Positions 27,375 to 37,063 are shown, counted from the first letter of the stretch. The stretch is DNA of 64,000 nt from Bacteroidales bacterium UBA5349 (GCA_002410065.1 DHQB01000004.1:62001-126000), one strand, 5' to 3'. Translations and numbers: made by a program. Notes: generated from the letters alone by a model not told the origin.

Positions 27375-28631
27375 ATGATACTATTAGCATCAAATTTTGT
27401 TATTATCATGTCGGCTATTGCAGTATTCCTTATTGTAATAAGCCTATTGGTTGCTATTCTGCTTTATGCTAAAAAGAAGTTGACCCCACAGGGCGAAGTA
27501 ACCCTAACCATTAATGATGATAAGGTAATTACGGTTGAACCAGGCATTACGGTTTTAACAACTCTGAGCAATAATGGGGTTTTTCTTCCATCTGCATGTG
27601 GAGGTAAGGGAACCTGTGCCATGTGTAAATGCCAAGTGCTTGAGGGAGGGGGAAGTATTTTACAAACTGAAGTGGGCTATTTTACTCGCCGAGAGCAAGC
27701 TGAGAATTGGCGCTTGGGCTGCCAGGTGAAGATTAAGGAGAATATTAAGATTAGAGTGCCCGAAGAAGTAATGGGAATTAAAAAGTGGGAGTGTGAGGTT
27801 GTTTCGAACAGGAACGTTGCCACTTTTATAAAGGAGTTTGTAGTTAAACTCCCTGAAGGCGAAAAACTCGATTTCCGTTCAGGTGGTTATATACAGATTG
27901 ATGTTCCAAAACTTGAGGTTGATTTTTCGAAAGATATAGATGTTGAAGCTGAGTTCCGCGACGAGTGGGACAAGTTTAACATGTGGAGTTTGAAGATGAA
28001 TAACCCCGAAGAAACATATCGAGCGTACTCTATGGCCAATCATCCTGCTGAGGATAATGTTATAATGCTTAACATACGTATTGCAACCCCACCTTGGGAT
28101 AGGGCTAAGAATGCATTTATGAACGTTAATCCAGGCATTTGCTCTAGTTACATTTTCTCTCGTAAACCTGGCGATAAGGTTATGATTAGTGGACCTTATG
28201 GCGAGTTTTTTATAAAGGATACGGAGAACGAGATAATGTTTATTGGAGGTGGAGCAGGAATGGCGCCCATGCGTTCGCATATATTTCACTTGTTCAATAC
28301 GGTGAAAACTGGACGAAAAACATCTTTCTGGTATGGGGCGCGCTCACGTCGTGAAATTTTTTACGAGGAACATTTTAGGGCTATCGAAAAGAATTTCCCC
28401 AATTTCACTTTCCATATTGCGCTTTCAGAGCCAAAACCTGAAGATAATTGGGAAGGTTATAAAGGTTTTATCCATCAGATAATTCTAGATAATTATCTTA
28501 AAAAACACGATAACCCCGAGGATATAGAGTACTATCTCTGTGGACCCCCCATGATGAATGATGCTGTGTTCAAAATGCTTTACGATTTGGGTGTACCCGA
28601 TGAGATGGTTGCCTATGATGATTTTGGTTGA
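27375..28631 (+). CDS. nqrF: Na+-NQR subunit F (NADH-oxidising)
   Basis: 418 residues: an N-terminal membrane helix (about 8-32), a 2Fe-2S ferredoxin domain with ligands C75, C81, C84 and C116, then FAD-binding (YRAYSMANHP) and NADH-binding (FIGGGAGMAPMRSH) reductase domains ending YDDFG. It is the electron entry point that takes hydride from NADH. As the last gene of the operon it is followed by a strong terminator. Confidence 0.96.
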   Translation: MILLASNFVIIMSAIAVFLIVISLLVAILLYAKKKLTPQGEVTLTINDDKVITVEPGITVLTTLSNNGVFLPSACGGKGTCAMCKCQVLEGGGSILQTEVGYFTRREQAENWRLGCQVKIKENIKIRVPEEVMGIKKWECEVVSNRNVATFIKEFVVKLPEGEKLDFRSGGYIQIDVPKLEVDFSKDIDVEAEFRDEWDKFNMWSLKMNNPEETYRAYSMANHPAEDNVIMLNIRIATPPWDRAKNAFMNVNPGICSSYIFSRKPGDKVMISGPYGEFFIKDTENEIMFIGGGAGMAPMRSHIFHLFNTVKTGRKTSFWYGARSRREIFYEEHFRAIEKNFPNFTFHIALSEPKPEDNWEGYKGFIHQIILDNYLKKHDNPEDIEYYLCGPPMMNDAVFKMLYDLGVPDEMVAYDDFG

Positions 28632-28650
28632 TCTATTTTCAAAATAAACA

Positions 28651-28680
28651 AAAAGCGCAGTAAGGACTGCGCTTTTTTTA
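28651..28680 (+). terminator. terminator of the nqr operon
   Basis: The stem AAAAGCGCAGT (28651-28661) pairs with ACTGCGCTTTT (28666-28676) across a 4-base loop, followed by T residues. It lies 19 bases after the nqrF stop. The A-run on the left also lets it act on the convergent cca transcript. Confidence 0.9.
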
Positions 28681-28719
28681 TTGTGCTTATAACCTAACTA
28701 TAATGATTGAAAAAAAACA

Positions 28720-30153
28720 TTATTTCATCCCTTTAATCTCCTTTTTAGTTTTTGCTGCGGTAAGCTTAAACTCTTTCCCTAGGGTTAGCATTAGCCCAAA
28801 GGCCTCATCAAAATTGTTCTTAATTTTTCCATCGAGAATAGCATCCTTAATGGCATCCTTAATAAGTCCAACAGGCTTACTAGGCTGAACATTGAACATT
28901 GTCATTATCATATCACCACTAATTGGAGGTTGAAAATTACGGATAGCATCTTTCTCTTCAATCTCAACCAGTTTTTTTCGAACCAATTCAAAGTTTGCTA
29001 GGTAACGCTTCACTTTGGCATCATTCTTTGAGGTGATATCTGCTTCGCAGAGTGTCATTAAATCTTCAATATCATCACCAGCATCATAGAGCAATCTTCT
29101 TACGGCCGAATCGGTTACCTCGTCGCTCGATAGTACAATGGGGCGTAGATGCAGCTGTACTAATTTCTGAACGTATTTCATTCTATCGTTCAGTGGCATT
29201 TTTAGGCGTTGAAAAATTTTTGGAATCATTTTGGCACCTAGAAACTCATGCCCGTGAAAGGTCCAGCCCTGTCCCTTTATATACTTTTTGGTTGGGGGTT
29301 TGGCAATATCATGAAGCAAAGCAGCCCAGCGTAACCAAAGGCTGTCCGATTTTTCTGCCACATTGTCAAGCACCTGTAGCGTATGGTAAAAGTTATCTTT
29401 GTGATTATGATTTTCAACCTGTTCAACTCCCTTAAGGGCAGTTAGTTCGGGGAAAAATTGTTCGAGTAGCCCAGTTTGCTCAAGTATCAGAAATCCAGTT
29501 GATGGGCGTTTGGCCATCAGTATTTTATTAACTTCATCAATTATGCGCTCTTTGGATATAATACTGAGACGTTCCTTATTCTTTGCAAGTGCAGCATAAG
29601 TCTTTTGCTCAATATCGAAGTTAAGCTGTGTTGCAAATCTTACGGCGCGCATCATCCTAAGCGGGTCATCAATAAAAGTTTTATCAGGATCGAGGGGTGT
29701 TCTAATGGTCCTATCCTTAATATCCCCAAGACCATTAAAGGGATCAACCAACTGGCCAAACGAGTTTGGATGTAGGCTAATAGCCAGAGTGTTCATGGTA
29801 AAATCGCGACGTAGTTGATCGTCTTCAATGGTGCCGTCCTCAACTATGGGTTTTCTCGAGTTGGAGCGATACGATTCCTTGCGGGCGCCAACAAACTCTA
29901 TCTCCCATTCGCCTGCCTTTAGCTGTGCCGTACCAAAACTCTTAAAAATGGTTACTTTCTTATTCCCCAACTTTTTACCAACAAGTTGAGCTATCTCAAT
30001 GCCCGAGCCCTGAATAACAATATCAATATCCTTTGAGGTGCGTTTTAAGAATAAATCGCGAACAAATCCCCCTATAACGTAAGTGGGTTTATCCATTTCA
30101 CCTGCTATCTCTGATACTACTTTAAATATCTTATGGTCTAAATAATCCTTCAT
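28720..30153 (-). CDS. cca: CCA tRNA nucleotidyltransferase / poly(A) polymerase family
   Basis: 477 residues. The N-terminal class II nucleotidyltransferase head has GGFVRD (about 28-33) and the metal-binding D42-x-D44. RRDFTMNTLA and the DPLRMMRAVRFA neck segment follow. A C-terminal HD domain has LLHDIAKP and FHGHEF. The combination of head and HD matches the Bacteroidota enzyme that adds or repairs the tRNA CCA end. Distinguishing CCA-adding from poly(A) activity would need alignment. Downstream it faces nqrF. Confidence 0.88.
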   Translation of the reverse strand: MKDYLDHKIFKVVSEIAGEMDKPTYVIGGFVRDLFLKRTSKDIDIVIQGSGIEIAQLVGKKLGNKKVTIFKSFGTAQLKAGEWEIEFVGARKESYRSNSRKPIVEDGTIEDDQLRRDFTMNTLAISLHPNSFGQLVDPFNGLGDIKDRTIRTPLDPDKTFIDDPLRMMRAVRFATQLNFDIEQKTYAALAKNKERLSIISKERIIDEVNKILMAKRPSTGFLILEQTGLLEQFFPELTALKGVEQVENHNHKDNFYHTLQVLDNVAEKSDSLWLRWAALLHDIAKPPTKKYIKGQGWTFHGHEFLGAKMIPKIFQRLKMPLNDRMKYVQKLVQLHLRPIVLSSDEVTDSAVRRLLYDAGDDIEDLMTLCEADITSKNDAKVKRYLANFELVRKKLVEIEEKDAIRNFQPPISGDMIMTMFNVQPSKPVGLIKDAIKDAILDGKIKNNFDEAFGLMLTLGKEFKLTAAKTKKEIKGMK

Positions 30154-30561
30154 TATGTAATATGACAGTTATATTAAATCAGCCTGTCAAAATTACACAA
30201 ATTTGCTAAAGTTCCCTTAATTTAATCAACCCTCTTATTATGCCATACTTTCATTGTATTAATTTAGTAGTCATTGATATATAGAGTAATATAAATTTTG
30301 TATTCACCTTTTGGGTTTTTGAAAATTAATAGTGGAACACTATTTGATAACTACATATACAGATATGTATATATTATGTAAAATGTTTGTAAACATTAAA
30401 CAAAACACACTATATGCATGTTAACAACAATATTATGCTGAGGCTATTTTAAAAGTAGGTTTAAAGTGATTAAAACTTAATATTTTAGTTTCAGCAAATC
30501 GAATTGGATCAAAGCATTTATTTGAAATAATCATAATTATATAACCAAACAGAAAAAAACG
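30154..30561. other. divergent regulatory region between cca and thioredoxin
   Basis: About 408 bases with no gene, very AT-rich. It holds two inverted repeats close together: TACATAT/ATATGTA (30352-30369) and AATGTTT/AAACATT (30382-30397). The length and the palindromes suggest regulated transcription of the thioredoxin gene, but no spaced promoter is clear. Confidence 0.45.
30352..30397. promoter_or_regulatory. pair of inverted repeats upstream of thioredoxin
   Basis: The first has 7-base arms TACATAT and ATATGTA separated by 4 bases. The second has 7-base arms AATGTTT and AAACATT separated by 2. Their centres lie about 29 bases apart, near three helical turns. They could be a cooperative operator. 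AT-rich sequence produces short palindromes by chance, so this is tentative. Confidence 0.3.
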
Positions 30562-30921
30562 ATGATGGTAGAACATTTAACAAAAGAAACATTTAAGTCG
30601 AAGGTTTTTGACTTTGAGAAGAATACAGATTGGAAATTTGAGGGAAATATACCCGCAGTTATTGATTTTTATGCCGACTGGTGTGGACCATGCAAAATGG
30701 TGGCGCCAATACTTGAGGAACTTGCCAAGGAATATGATGGTAAAATAAATATCTATAAAGTTGATACTGAAGCCGAGCAGGAACTTGCTGGCATGTTCGG
30801 TATCCGTAGCATTCCTTCAATCCTGTTTGTTCCTATGAACGACAAGCCTCAAATGGCTGCAGGTGCACTTCCTAAGGATAGTTTTAAGGAAGCATTTAAG
30901 GATGTTCTTAAGGTTAGTTAG
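30562..30921 (+). CDS. trxA: thioredoxin
   Basis: 119-residue thioredoxin fold protein with active site W40-C41-G42-P43-C44 in DFYADWCGPCK and the cis-Pro segment IRSIPSILF. There is no signal peptide, so it is a cytoplasmic disulfide reductant. The N-terminus is about ten residues longer than E. coli TrxA, as is usual in Bacteroidota. It is a single-gene transcript with a strong terminator. Confidence 0.93.
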   Translation: MMVEHLTKETFKSKVFDFEKNTDWKFEGNIPAVIDFYADWCGPCKMVAPILEELAKEYDGKINIYKVDTEAEQELAGMFGIRSIPSILFVPMNDKPQMAAGALPKDSFKEAFKDVLKVS

Positions 30922-30989
30922 TCCGTAACTCTATGAAAGTAGACTCTTCCTAAGAGTCTGTAGATTTGCTAAAATAGCCTAATTAAAAA

Positions 30990-31027
30990 ATACCTTAAAC
31001 AATGGTAAAACATTGTTTAAGGTATTT
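30990..31027. terminator. bidirectional terminator between thioredoxin and purA
   Basis: A perfect 15-base stem, ATACCTTAAACAATG (30990-31004) and its complement (31011-31025), with a 6-base loop. A residues flank it on the left and T residues on the right, so it can stop transcription from either side. Confidence 0.85.
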
Positions 31028-31115
31028 CTGTATAGGATATCCTGTTTTTAGGTAATGCTCAATGCTTTTTTGAAAATATTTACAAAGAATATGGAGCAAT
31101 TAAGTATACTGCACC

Positions 31116-32387
31116 TTATTTTCTAATAATAGTAGCATCCCTATCGGGTCCAACCGATACAATTTTTACCGGAACGCCAGTTTCTGATTCAATAAATTTA
31201 ATAAAATCGAGCAGTTGAGTCGGTAAATCTTTTTCAGATTTTAGGCTTGTAATTGGGATCTTCCAGCCCTTAAATTCTTTGTAAACAGACTCAATTTTTG
31301 TATTGATATCATAGGGAAATTGCTCAGTCTTTTGCCCATTTATCTTGTATGCTACTGCTATTTTTATGCTATCAAAAGTATCGAGTACATCAGCCTTTGT
31401 CATTATTAAAGCAGTAACACCATTGATCATAACCGCATATTTTAGCGCTACCAAATCGAGCCAACCGCAACGGCGTGGACGACCTGTTGTTGAACCGTAC
31501 TCATTACCCTTATCTCGCAGCTTTTGTCCAACTTCATCTTCTAACTCAGTAGGGAAGGGGCCTGACCCAACGCGGGTACAGTAGGCTTTAAAAATGCCTA
31601 AAACTTGTCCAATTTTGCTTGGAGCAATACCCAAGCCTGTGCAAGCACCTGCGCAAATGGTGCTAGAGGAAGTTACAAAAGGGTATGACCCAAAATCGAT
31701 ATCGAGCAACGATCCTTGCGCACCTTCGGCTAGTATTTTCTTGTTTTCATTAATATACTGGTTAACCTCATATTCTGAGTCGATTAGCGCAAACTCCCTA
31801 ATGGTTTCAATGCCTTTAAACCAAGCAGTTTCGTGCTGCTCAATATTAGCAGTATAGCCTTCATACTGCTTGAGCACATCTTTATGCTTGTTTTTTAGTT
31901 GAAGGTATTTTTCCTTAAAATTAGGATTTAGAATATCGCCAACCCGTAAGCCATTGCGCCCAGTTTTATCCATATAGGTTGGGCCAATCCCTTTCAGAGT
32001 TGAACCTATTTTCCCTTTCCCTTTTGCAGCCTCGGAGGCTGCGTCGAGTTCGCGGTGTGAGGGTACAATAAGATGAGCCTTTTTTGATATAAGCAGATTC
32101 TTGGTGGGTTCTACTCCTAATTTTCTTAGCGATTCAATTTCGTTTGCAAAAATCACAGGATCTACTACCACTCCATTTCCAATAATGTTTATTGATTCTG
32201 AGTGAAATATCCCTGATGGAATGGTATGCAACACATGCTTAATCTTGTTGAATTCTAGTGAGTGTCCAGCATTAGGGCCACCCTGAAAGCGAGCTACAAC
32301 ATCATAACTTGGCGTAAGCACATCAACAACTTTACCTTTGCCCTCGTCGCCCCATTGAAGGCCAAGTAGAACATCTACTTTCATCAT
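31116..32387 (-). CDS. purA: adenylosuccinate synthetase
   Basis: 423 residues. The enzyme joins IMP and aspartate using GTP in the first committed step to AMP. The GTP loop GDEGKGK is at residues 13-19. FQGGPNAGHSLE, GIGPTYMDK, EGAQGSLLDIDFGSYPFVTSSST and the C-terminal TTGRPRRCGWLD are all conserved. The start codon is the first of two ATGs. It is downstream of the fur-like gene on the same strand, and guaB at 50736 handles the other IMP branch. Confidence 0.96.
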   Translation of the reverse strand: MMKVDVLLGLQWGDEGKGKVVDVLTPSYDVVARFQGGPNAGHSLEFNKIKHVLHTIPSGIFHSESINIIGNGVVVDPVIFANEIESLRKLGVEPTKNLLISKKAHLIVPSHRELDAASEAAKGKGKIGSTLKGIGPTYMDKTGRNGLRVGDILNPNFKEKYLQLKNKHKDVLKQYEGYTANIEQHETAWFKGIETIREFALIDSEYEVNQYINENKKILAEGAQGSLLDIDFGSYPFVTSSSTICAGACTGLGIAPSKIGQVLGIFKAYCTRVGSGPFPTELEDEVGQKLRDKGNEYGSTTGRPRRCGWLDLVALKYAVMINGVTALIMTKADVLDTFDSIKIAVAYKINGQKTEQFPYDINTKIESVYKEFKGWKIPITSLKSEKDLPTQLLDFIKFIESETGVPVKIVSVGPDRDATIIRK

Positions 32388-32555
32388 TTTATTAGCTTAA
32401 TATTATACCATCATAAATGCCGGCCTAGTTCGGCATTAGCAAATGCATTTTGCGGTTATAAATTTACCCTTTTTAGGGTTTTTAACCTAATGATGGAGGG
32501 GAAAAGATGAAGTTAATTTTAACTATTTATTAACAGTCAATTATTTTAATTGCAA

Positions 32556-33014
32556 TTATTTCTTTTCGGCTTGGAGGCATTTTTCACAAATACCATAGAA
32601 GTAAAGGGAGTGGTGCGTAATTTTGAAATTCATCGATTTGCCTGCTGTATTCTTGATTTCTTGAATGCGCGGATCGCAGAATTCGATAACCGAGCCACAA
32701 TTAGTGCATATTAGGTGATCGTGTTGACGGCACTCGTAAGCTTTTTCAAAAACAGCAATATTTTTACCAAACTGATGCTTAACAACCAGTCCGCACTCTA
32801 GTAAAAGTTCAATAGTATTGTATAGCGTAGCACGACTAACCCTGTAGTTCTTGTTTTTCATATATATGTAAAGGGTCTCAATATCGAAATGCCCTTCACG
32901 TGAGTATATCTCTTCTATAATTGCAAATCGCTCTGGAGTCTTTCTGTGCCCTTTCTTTTCAAGGTATTCAATAAAAATTTTCCTAACAGATTCAATTGTT
33001 GCATCGCATCCCAT
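32556..33014 (-). CDS. Fur-family metal-responsive repressor
   Basis: 152 residues from the ATG at 33014: a winged-helix N-terminus (KTPERFAIIEEI, RVSRATLYNTIELL) and a dimerisation domain with the regulatory-site residues ECRQHDHLICTNCGSVIEF. The structural-zinc pair is C-x2-C in CTNC, and a second pair is in CEKC. Fur, Zur or PerR identity cannot be settled by eye. An open frame extends upstream to 33068 but would run through the palindrome, so the ATG is preferred. Confidence 0.87.
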   Translation of the reverse strand: MGCDATIESVRKIFIEYLEKKGHRKTPERFAIIEEIYSREGHFDIETLYIYMKNKNYRVSRATLYNTIELLLECGLVVKHQFGKNIAVFEKAYECRQHDHLICTNCGSVIEFCDPRIQEIKNTAGKSMNFKITHHSLYFYGICEKCLQAEKK

Positions 33015-33053
33015 GATGAAATTGTTTAAATTTAGAATAGATAAAAATAGCAA

Positions 33054-33068
33054 TTGTGTTGCACACAA
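33054..33068. promoter_or_regulatory. perfect 15-base palindrome upstream of the fur-like gene
   Basis: TTGTGT-TGC-ACACAA is a perfect inverted repeat with a 3-base centre, 40 bases before the ATG, where a -10/-35-region operator would fall. It could be an autoregulatory site of the Fur-family protein. It does not resemble the E. coli Fur box GATAATGATAATC. Confidence 0.42.
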
Positions 33069-33137
33069 CCAATACTTAATCTAAAAAAGTTGAAAGCATT
33101 AATTATTAAAGGATAAACACAGAACTGTGGGAATAGT

Positions 33138-35390
33138 TTAATTATCGAAGTTCTCAATGCGCTTTACAGAGTCAACCCCTTTTATCTTCATTACATTGCC
33201 AATAAGATTGTTTAGGCTGCTTGCGCTGTGTACGTATAGATCGATAGAACTCTCGAAAATGCCATCGTGGCTTTCAATAAGAAGTTTACGGATATTAACC
33301 CGGAGCTCATCGGAGATTTCCTTAACCAACTCGCTAAGTATTCCTACTCTATCCATACCCCTTACTTCAATGCGGGCAAGGAATGAGAGCACCTTGTGAG
33401 TAGTCCATTTAGCAGATACAATGCGATCGCCATGTCGTGACATTAGCCTTATGGCCTCGGGACAGGTTACCTTATGTACAATTACGTTTTCCTCAGAGGT
33501 GATGTAGCCAATAACATCGTCGCCGGGTATGGGGTTGCAACATTTTGCAACCATGTAGGTTGTGGTTTCGTCAACGGGATGCTCCCTAAGCATATAGGGC
33601 TTTTTGGGGTCGAAACGTTGTTCGCTCTGATCCGACTCTTTTTCATTTTTCTGCCGCTTTCGAAGGGCCGATTTTGAGAATTGAATTTCCCAATACCTTA
33701 TCCACTTATTCTTTGTGTTTTTGCGTAGTATTTTTTTTAGGTTCTCAAGCGATATTTGACCTGAGCCGACCTTACTATAAAGTTCATCCTTGGAGATAAC
33801 CTCAAATGCTGGAAGTATCTTTTTAAAAACTCTGGAGGATGGTTGCAAACCAATTTCGGCAAGCTTAACCTCAACCATTTGCTTTCCTTTTTCGAGTCGG
33901 TTTTTAGTTTCGGCCTTAAATGCTGATTTTATAGCCGATTGGGCTTTAGCTGTTACAGCATATTTAAGTAATTCCCAAGTTGGTTTTTGTGTAATTGCCG
34001 TAATAATCTCAACCTGATCTCCACTATTGAGTTTATAGCTAACAGAAACTAGTTTATGATTAACCTTTGCACCAATGGCCTTATTGCCAATTTCAGTGTG
34101 AATTTCGTAGGCCAAATCGAGAACTGTTGAGCCTTTAGGTAGTGTTTTTGTGTCCCCTTTCGGGGTAAAAACAATTATCTCAGACGAGAAGAGGTTAAGT
34201 TTAAACTCATCAAGAAAATCGAGGGCATCGGTTTGCGGGTTCTCCAGCAGTTCCCTAACTTGTTTTATCCATTTTTCAAACTCTGATTCTTGAATGCTGC
34301 TATCAATATCCTTGTACTTCCAATGAGAAGCAAACCCGCGTTCGGCAATTTCATTCATGCGTTGCGATCGGATCTGAACCTCAACCCATTGTCCGTGCGG
34401 ACCCATTACAGTACAGTGCAATGCTTCGTATCCATTAGCTTTTGGTGTGCTTACCCAATCGCGTATTCTGTCGGGTTTAGGCTTATAGATATCGGTTATT
34501 AGCGAGTATATATGCCAGCATTGCGTTTTGTCGGGAATATGAGGGTAGGGGTTGAAAATTATTCGGATGGCCAATAGATCGTAAATATCTTCGAAGGCCA
34601 CATTTTTTGCCTGAATTTTTTTCCAGATTGAGTAGATCGATTTTGGCCTACCACTAATATCGAAATCGATGTTATTCTCCTCTAACTTTTGGATAATTGG
34701 TAGTGAAAAGGAGTTGATAATCTGCATCCGTCTTTTTTCGGTACCCTCAAGTTTAACTCTTATGTCTTCAAAAACTTTTGGATATCTGTGCTTTAAGCTA
34801 AGATCTTCAAGTTCAGTTTTTATGGTGTAAAGGCCAAGTCTGTGGGCAAGTGGTGCATAAAGATAAATAGTTTCACTAGCAATTTTCATCTGTTTAGTCT
34901 CCGGCAGCGAATCGAGGGTTCGCATATTGTGGAGTCTGTCGGCAAGTTTGATCAGGATTACACGGATGTCGTCCGCCAGTGTTAAAAGAATTTTCCTGAA
35001 ATTCTCAGCTTGTAATGACGAGTTTGCATCGAAGACCTCAGAAATTTTGGTTAACCCATCGATAATTGACGCTATCTTTTTGCCAAAAATTCGTTCAATA
35101 TCATCTATTGTATAGTATGTGTCTTCAACTACATCATGGAGTAGGGAGCAAACAATAGCTTTTGGGCCAAGGCCTATTTCAGTAGATACTATTTTGGCAA
35201 CGGCTAATGGATGTAGAATATACGGCTCGCCCGATTTACGCTTTACGCCCTTGTGGGCTTCGTTGGCAAGATTAAATGCTTTAAGAACTAATTTTTTATC
35301 TTCCTCGCTTTGACAGCGCGGACAACTCTGAATCAGATCGTTATATTGCTCTTGGATAAGTTGTTGATATTCATCCTCAGTTAATCCCAT
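33138..35390 (-). CDS. spoT: bifunctional (p)ppGpp synthetase/hydrolase
   Basis: 750 residues in long RSH order: HD hydrolase (H60, H85-D86 and the EDT of HDVVEDT, so hydrolysis is probably intact), RelA_SpoT synthetase (GRPKSIYSIWKK, NGYEALHCTV, EVQIRS), TGS domain (FTPKGDTKTLP), conserved-Cys region (KCCNPIPGDDVIGY) and C-terminal ACT. It is the stringent-response enzyme that makes and removes ppGpp. It is the first gene of a minus-strand series leading to fur-like and purA, though the gap of 123 bases suggests separate promoters. Confidence 0.94.
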   Translation of the reverse strand: MGLTEDEYQQLIQEQYNDLIQSCPRCQSEEDKKLVLKAFNLANEAHKGVKRKSGEPYILHPLAVAKIVSTEIGLGPKAIVCSLLHDVVEDTYYTIDDIERIFGKKIASIIDGLTKISEVFDANSSLQAENFRKILLTLADDIRVILIKLADRLHNMRTLDSLPETKQMKIASETIYLYAPLAHRLGLYTIKTELEDLSLKHRYPKVFEDIRVKLEGTEKRRMQIINSFSLPIIQKLEENNIDFDISGRPKSIYSIWKKIQAKNVAFEDIYDLLAIRIIFNPYPHIPDKTQCWHIYSLITDIYKPKPDRIRDWVSTPKANGYEALHCTVMGPHGQWVEVQIRSQRMNEIAERGFASHWKYKDIDSSIQESEFEKWIKQVRELLENPQTDALDFLDEFKLNLFSSEIIVFTPKGDTKTLPKGSTVLDLAYEIHTEIGNKAIGAKVNHKLVSVSYKLNSGDQVEIITAITQKPTWELLKYAVTAKAQSAIKSAFKAETKNRLEKGKQMVEVKLAEIGLQPSSRVFKKILPAFEVISKDELYSKVGSGQISLENLKKILRKNTKNKWIRYWEIQFSKSALRKRQKNEKESDQSEQRFDPKKPYMLREHPVDETTTYMVAKCCNPIPGDDVIGYITSEENVIVHKVTCPEAIRLMSRHGDRIVSAKWTTHKVLSFLARIEVRGMDRVGILSELVKEISDELRVNIRKLLIESHDGIFESSIDLYVHSASSLNNLIGNVMKIKGVDSVKRIENFDN

Positions 35391-35428
35391 GTGAAATGCC
35401 TTTTCTTCAAAATTATTGTAATAGAAAT

Positions 35429-36976
35429 CTATTGCTTTGGTCCATAAATTACGGTTACCGTGCCCGTTTTTGATTTTATTTTTTTCGACTCAGATATTAC
35501 TTCAAGCCTGTATACGTATGTCCCTTCAGGGGCAAATTGCCCATTGGGTAATCTGCCATTCCATCCCTCGCTATTACCATCAAAAACGATACTTCCACCT
35601 CGGCTATAAATTATCAATTTATACGATGATTCAAAGCTGATTGTTGGTGCAAAAATATTCCGAGGAATTCCTTCCCTAACAATGGTACTTAAGGGATCGA
35701 TGGCGTTTGGCATTGTAACATCAGGATCTACACGTGTACATATTGTCCGTGATCTGCTAAGACGAGGAGTGAGTCCTCCACCTAAAATTTCATGTGCTTC
35801 AACATAATAGCAGAAGTAGGGTTGAAAATCTTGTCCCTCAAAAATTGATAGATCATCAACGTATTCTGTTTCAATTGGGTTTTCAACTTGGTAAATCATT
35901 TCGGATATGGGTACCCCTTCGCGGTAGGCTATTCGGTATAGATTATACCTAATGGTATTATCCTTGGCAGAGTAGAATTCTTCCCAAGAAATAGTTGGTT
36001 TATTTCCTTTAGAGTACGCTCTTATAATAATTGTGTTCGATAGATTTGAAACTTTTTTAATCCTATTGCAACCATTATATGCATTTATTTTATAGTAGAA
36101 CGGGCGCGAACGTGCTGCCCATGAGTCGGTTGTATCGGCAAAGTAAATAGTGCTTGGCTCGGTGAATTCGAAGAGGTTTTTGGCTGTGAAAATGGATGAT
36201 ATTGAGTCAGAACTCTCCCAGCGTACCAGCTTAAACTTTCTGAATTCAGTAGTAGGGTCAATTTTAAAATGAATTTCATTCTGTTTATCCCTTGCAATAA
36301 TAGAATCAACATACATAAACTGCGGAGCAATAGCAATTCGGGTGTTAATGTGCGTAAGATTTGATAGTGAATATAGTTCTTCGTCTCTTTTTTTTGCCTC
36401 AACATAAATATAATAATTCCTATTGGGCAAAACTTCATGGAAGGTAATATTCTGTGTGCCTGGCGTGGTTGTGGTAAGGGTTAGTTGTTCCCAATCCGGA
36501 TTTTCTCCAATGTACACGTTGTAATGCTCAATTCGATTACCCCAACCTAGGTAATGATTCCATGAAATATCAATTTTGTTACCACACGAATCATATTTAG
36601 CCGTCACATTAATGGAGCCATGTGGGGGCGTTAATGGGCTTGGTTCATCAGGGCCCTTACTGGCAATTACATACCTTATGCTTGTATTTAAACCATTATT
36701 ATTCAAATCGGTATAGGTGAAAGTGCTAGCATCAACTGTATCAATTGGTATCCAACCTCCACCTACTTGTGGTATGTATATGATATAACCAGTAGGATCA
36801 GGATAAAGAGGGTTATTTTCAGGTTTGGTCCAAGTTAAGGTTGGGTTACCAGTCTGCGGGTTTAAAGTAAGCAGATTGAATGTGGGCCATATCGGTTTAG
36901 GTTCCGGATCATCCTGCGCTAGGCAGCCTGCAGCTGTAATTATTAGAACAAATGTTAAGATTCGATGTAGATGCAT
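35429..36976 (-). CDS. T9SS cargo with fibronectin-type repeats and gliding-type C-terminal domain
   Basis: 515 residues. A signal peptide with a lipobox-like AAGCLA is followed by several fibronectin-III-like beta domains. A C-terminal domain of about 85 residues reads FAPTISF, YKLIIYSRGGSIVFDGN, GWNGRLPNGQFAPEGTYVYRLEV and a KTGTVTVIYG ending. That is the type B (gliding motility-associated) CTD used for T9SS export. No catalytic domain is visible; a binding or adhesive role is inferred. Neighbours do not indicate a partner. Confidence 0.82.
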   Translation of the reverse strand: MHLHRILTFVLIITAAGCLAQDDPEPKPIWPTFNLLTLNPQTGNPTLTWTKPENNPLYPDPTGYIIYIPQVGGGWIPIDTVDASTFTYTDLNNNGLNTSIRYVIASKGPDEPSPLTPPHGSINVTAKYDSCGNKIDISWNHYLGWGNRIEHYNVYIGENPDWEQLTLTTTTPGTQNITFHEVLPNRNYYIYVEAKKRDEELYSLSNLTHINTRIAIAPQFMYVDSIIARDKQNEIHFKIDPTTEFRKFKLVRWESSDSISSIFTAKNLFEFTEPSTIYFADTTDSWAARSRPFYYKINAYNGCNRIKKVSNLSNTIIIRAYSKGNKPTISWEEFYSAKDNTIRYNLYRIAYREGVPISEMIYQVENPIETEYVDDLSIFEGQDFQPYFCYYVEAHEILGGGLTPRLSRSRTICTRVDPDVTMPNAIDPLSTIVREGIPRNIFAPTISFESSYKLIIYSRGGSIVFDGNSEGWNGRLPNGQFAPEGTYVYRLEVISESKKIKSKTGTVTVIYGPKQ

Positions 36977-37063
36977 CGCTTTATTTTTTGAACAGTTAAA
37001 ACCATAATTATTTGTAGTAAATATAGCTAACTTGCCTTAATTATGTAGCAAAGCAGCCTAAAA

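Noticed and set aside
33157..35313. Several plus-strand frames of 60-80 codons across the spoT locus
   Set aside because: They lie opposite a full-length RSH enzyme with all domains and show no family sequence.
36085..36438. Minus-strand frame of 117 codons inside the T9SS cargo gene
   Set aside because: It is another frame of the same strand without a plausible product; the 515-residue frame has a signal peptide and C-terminal domain.
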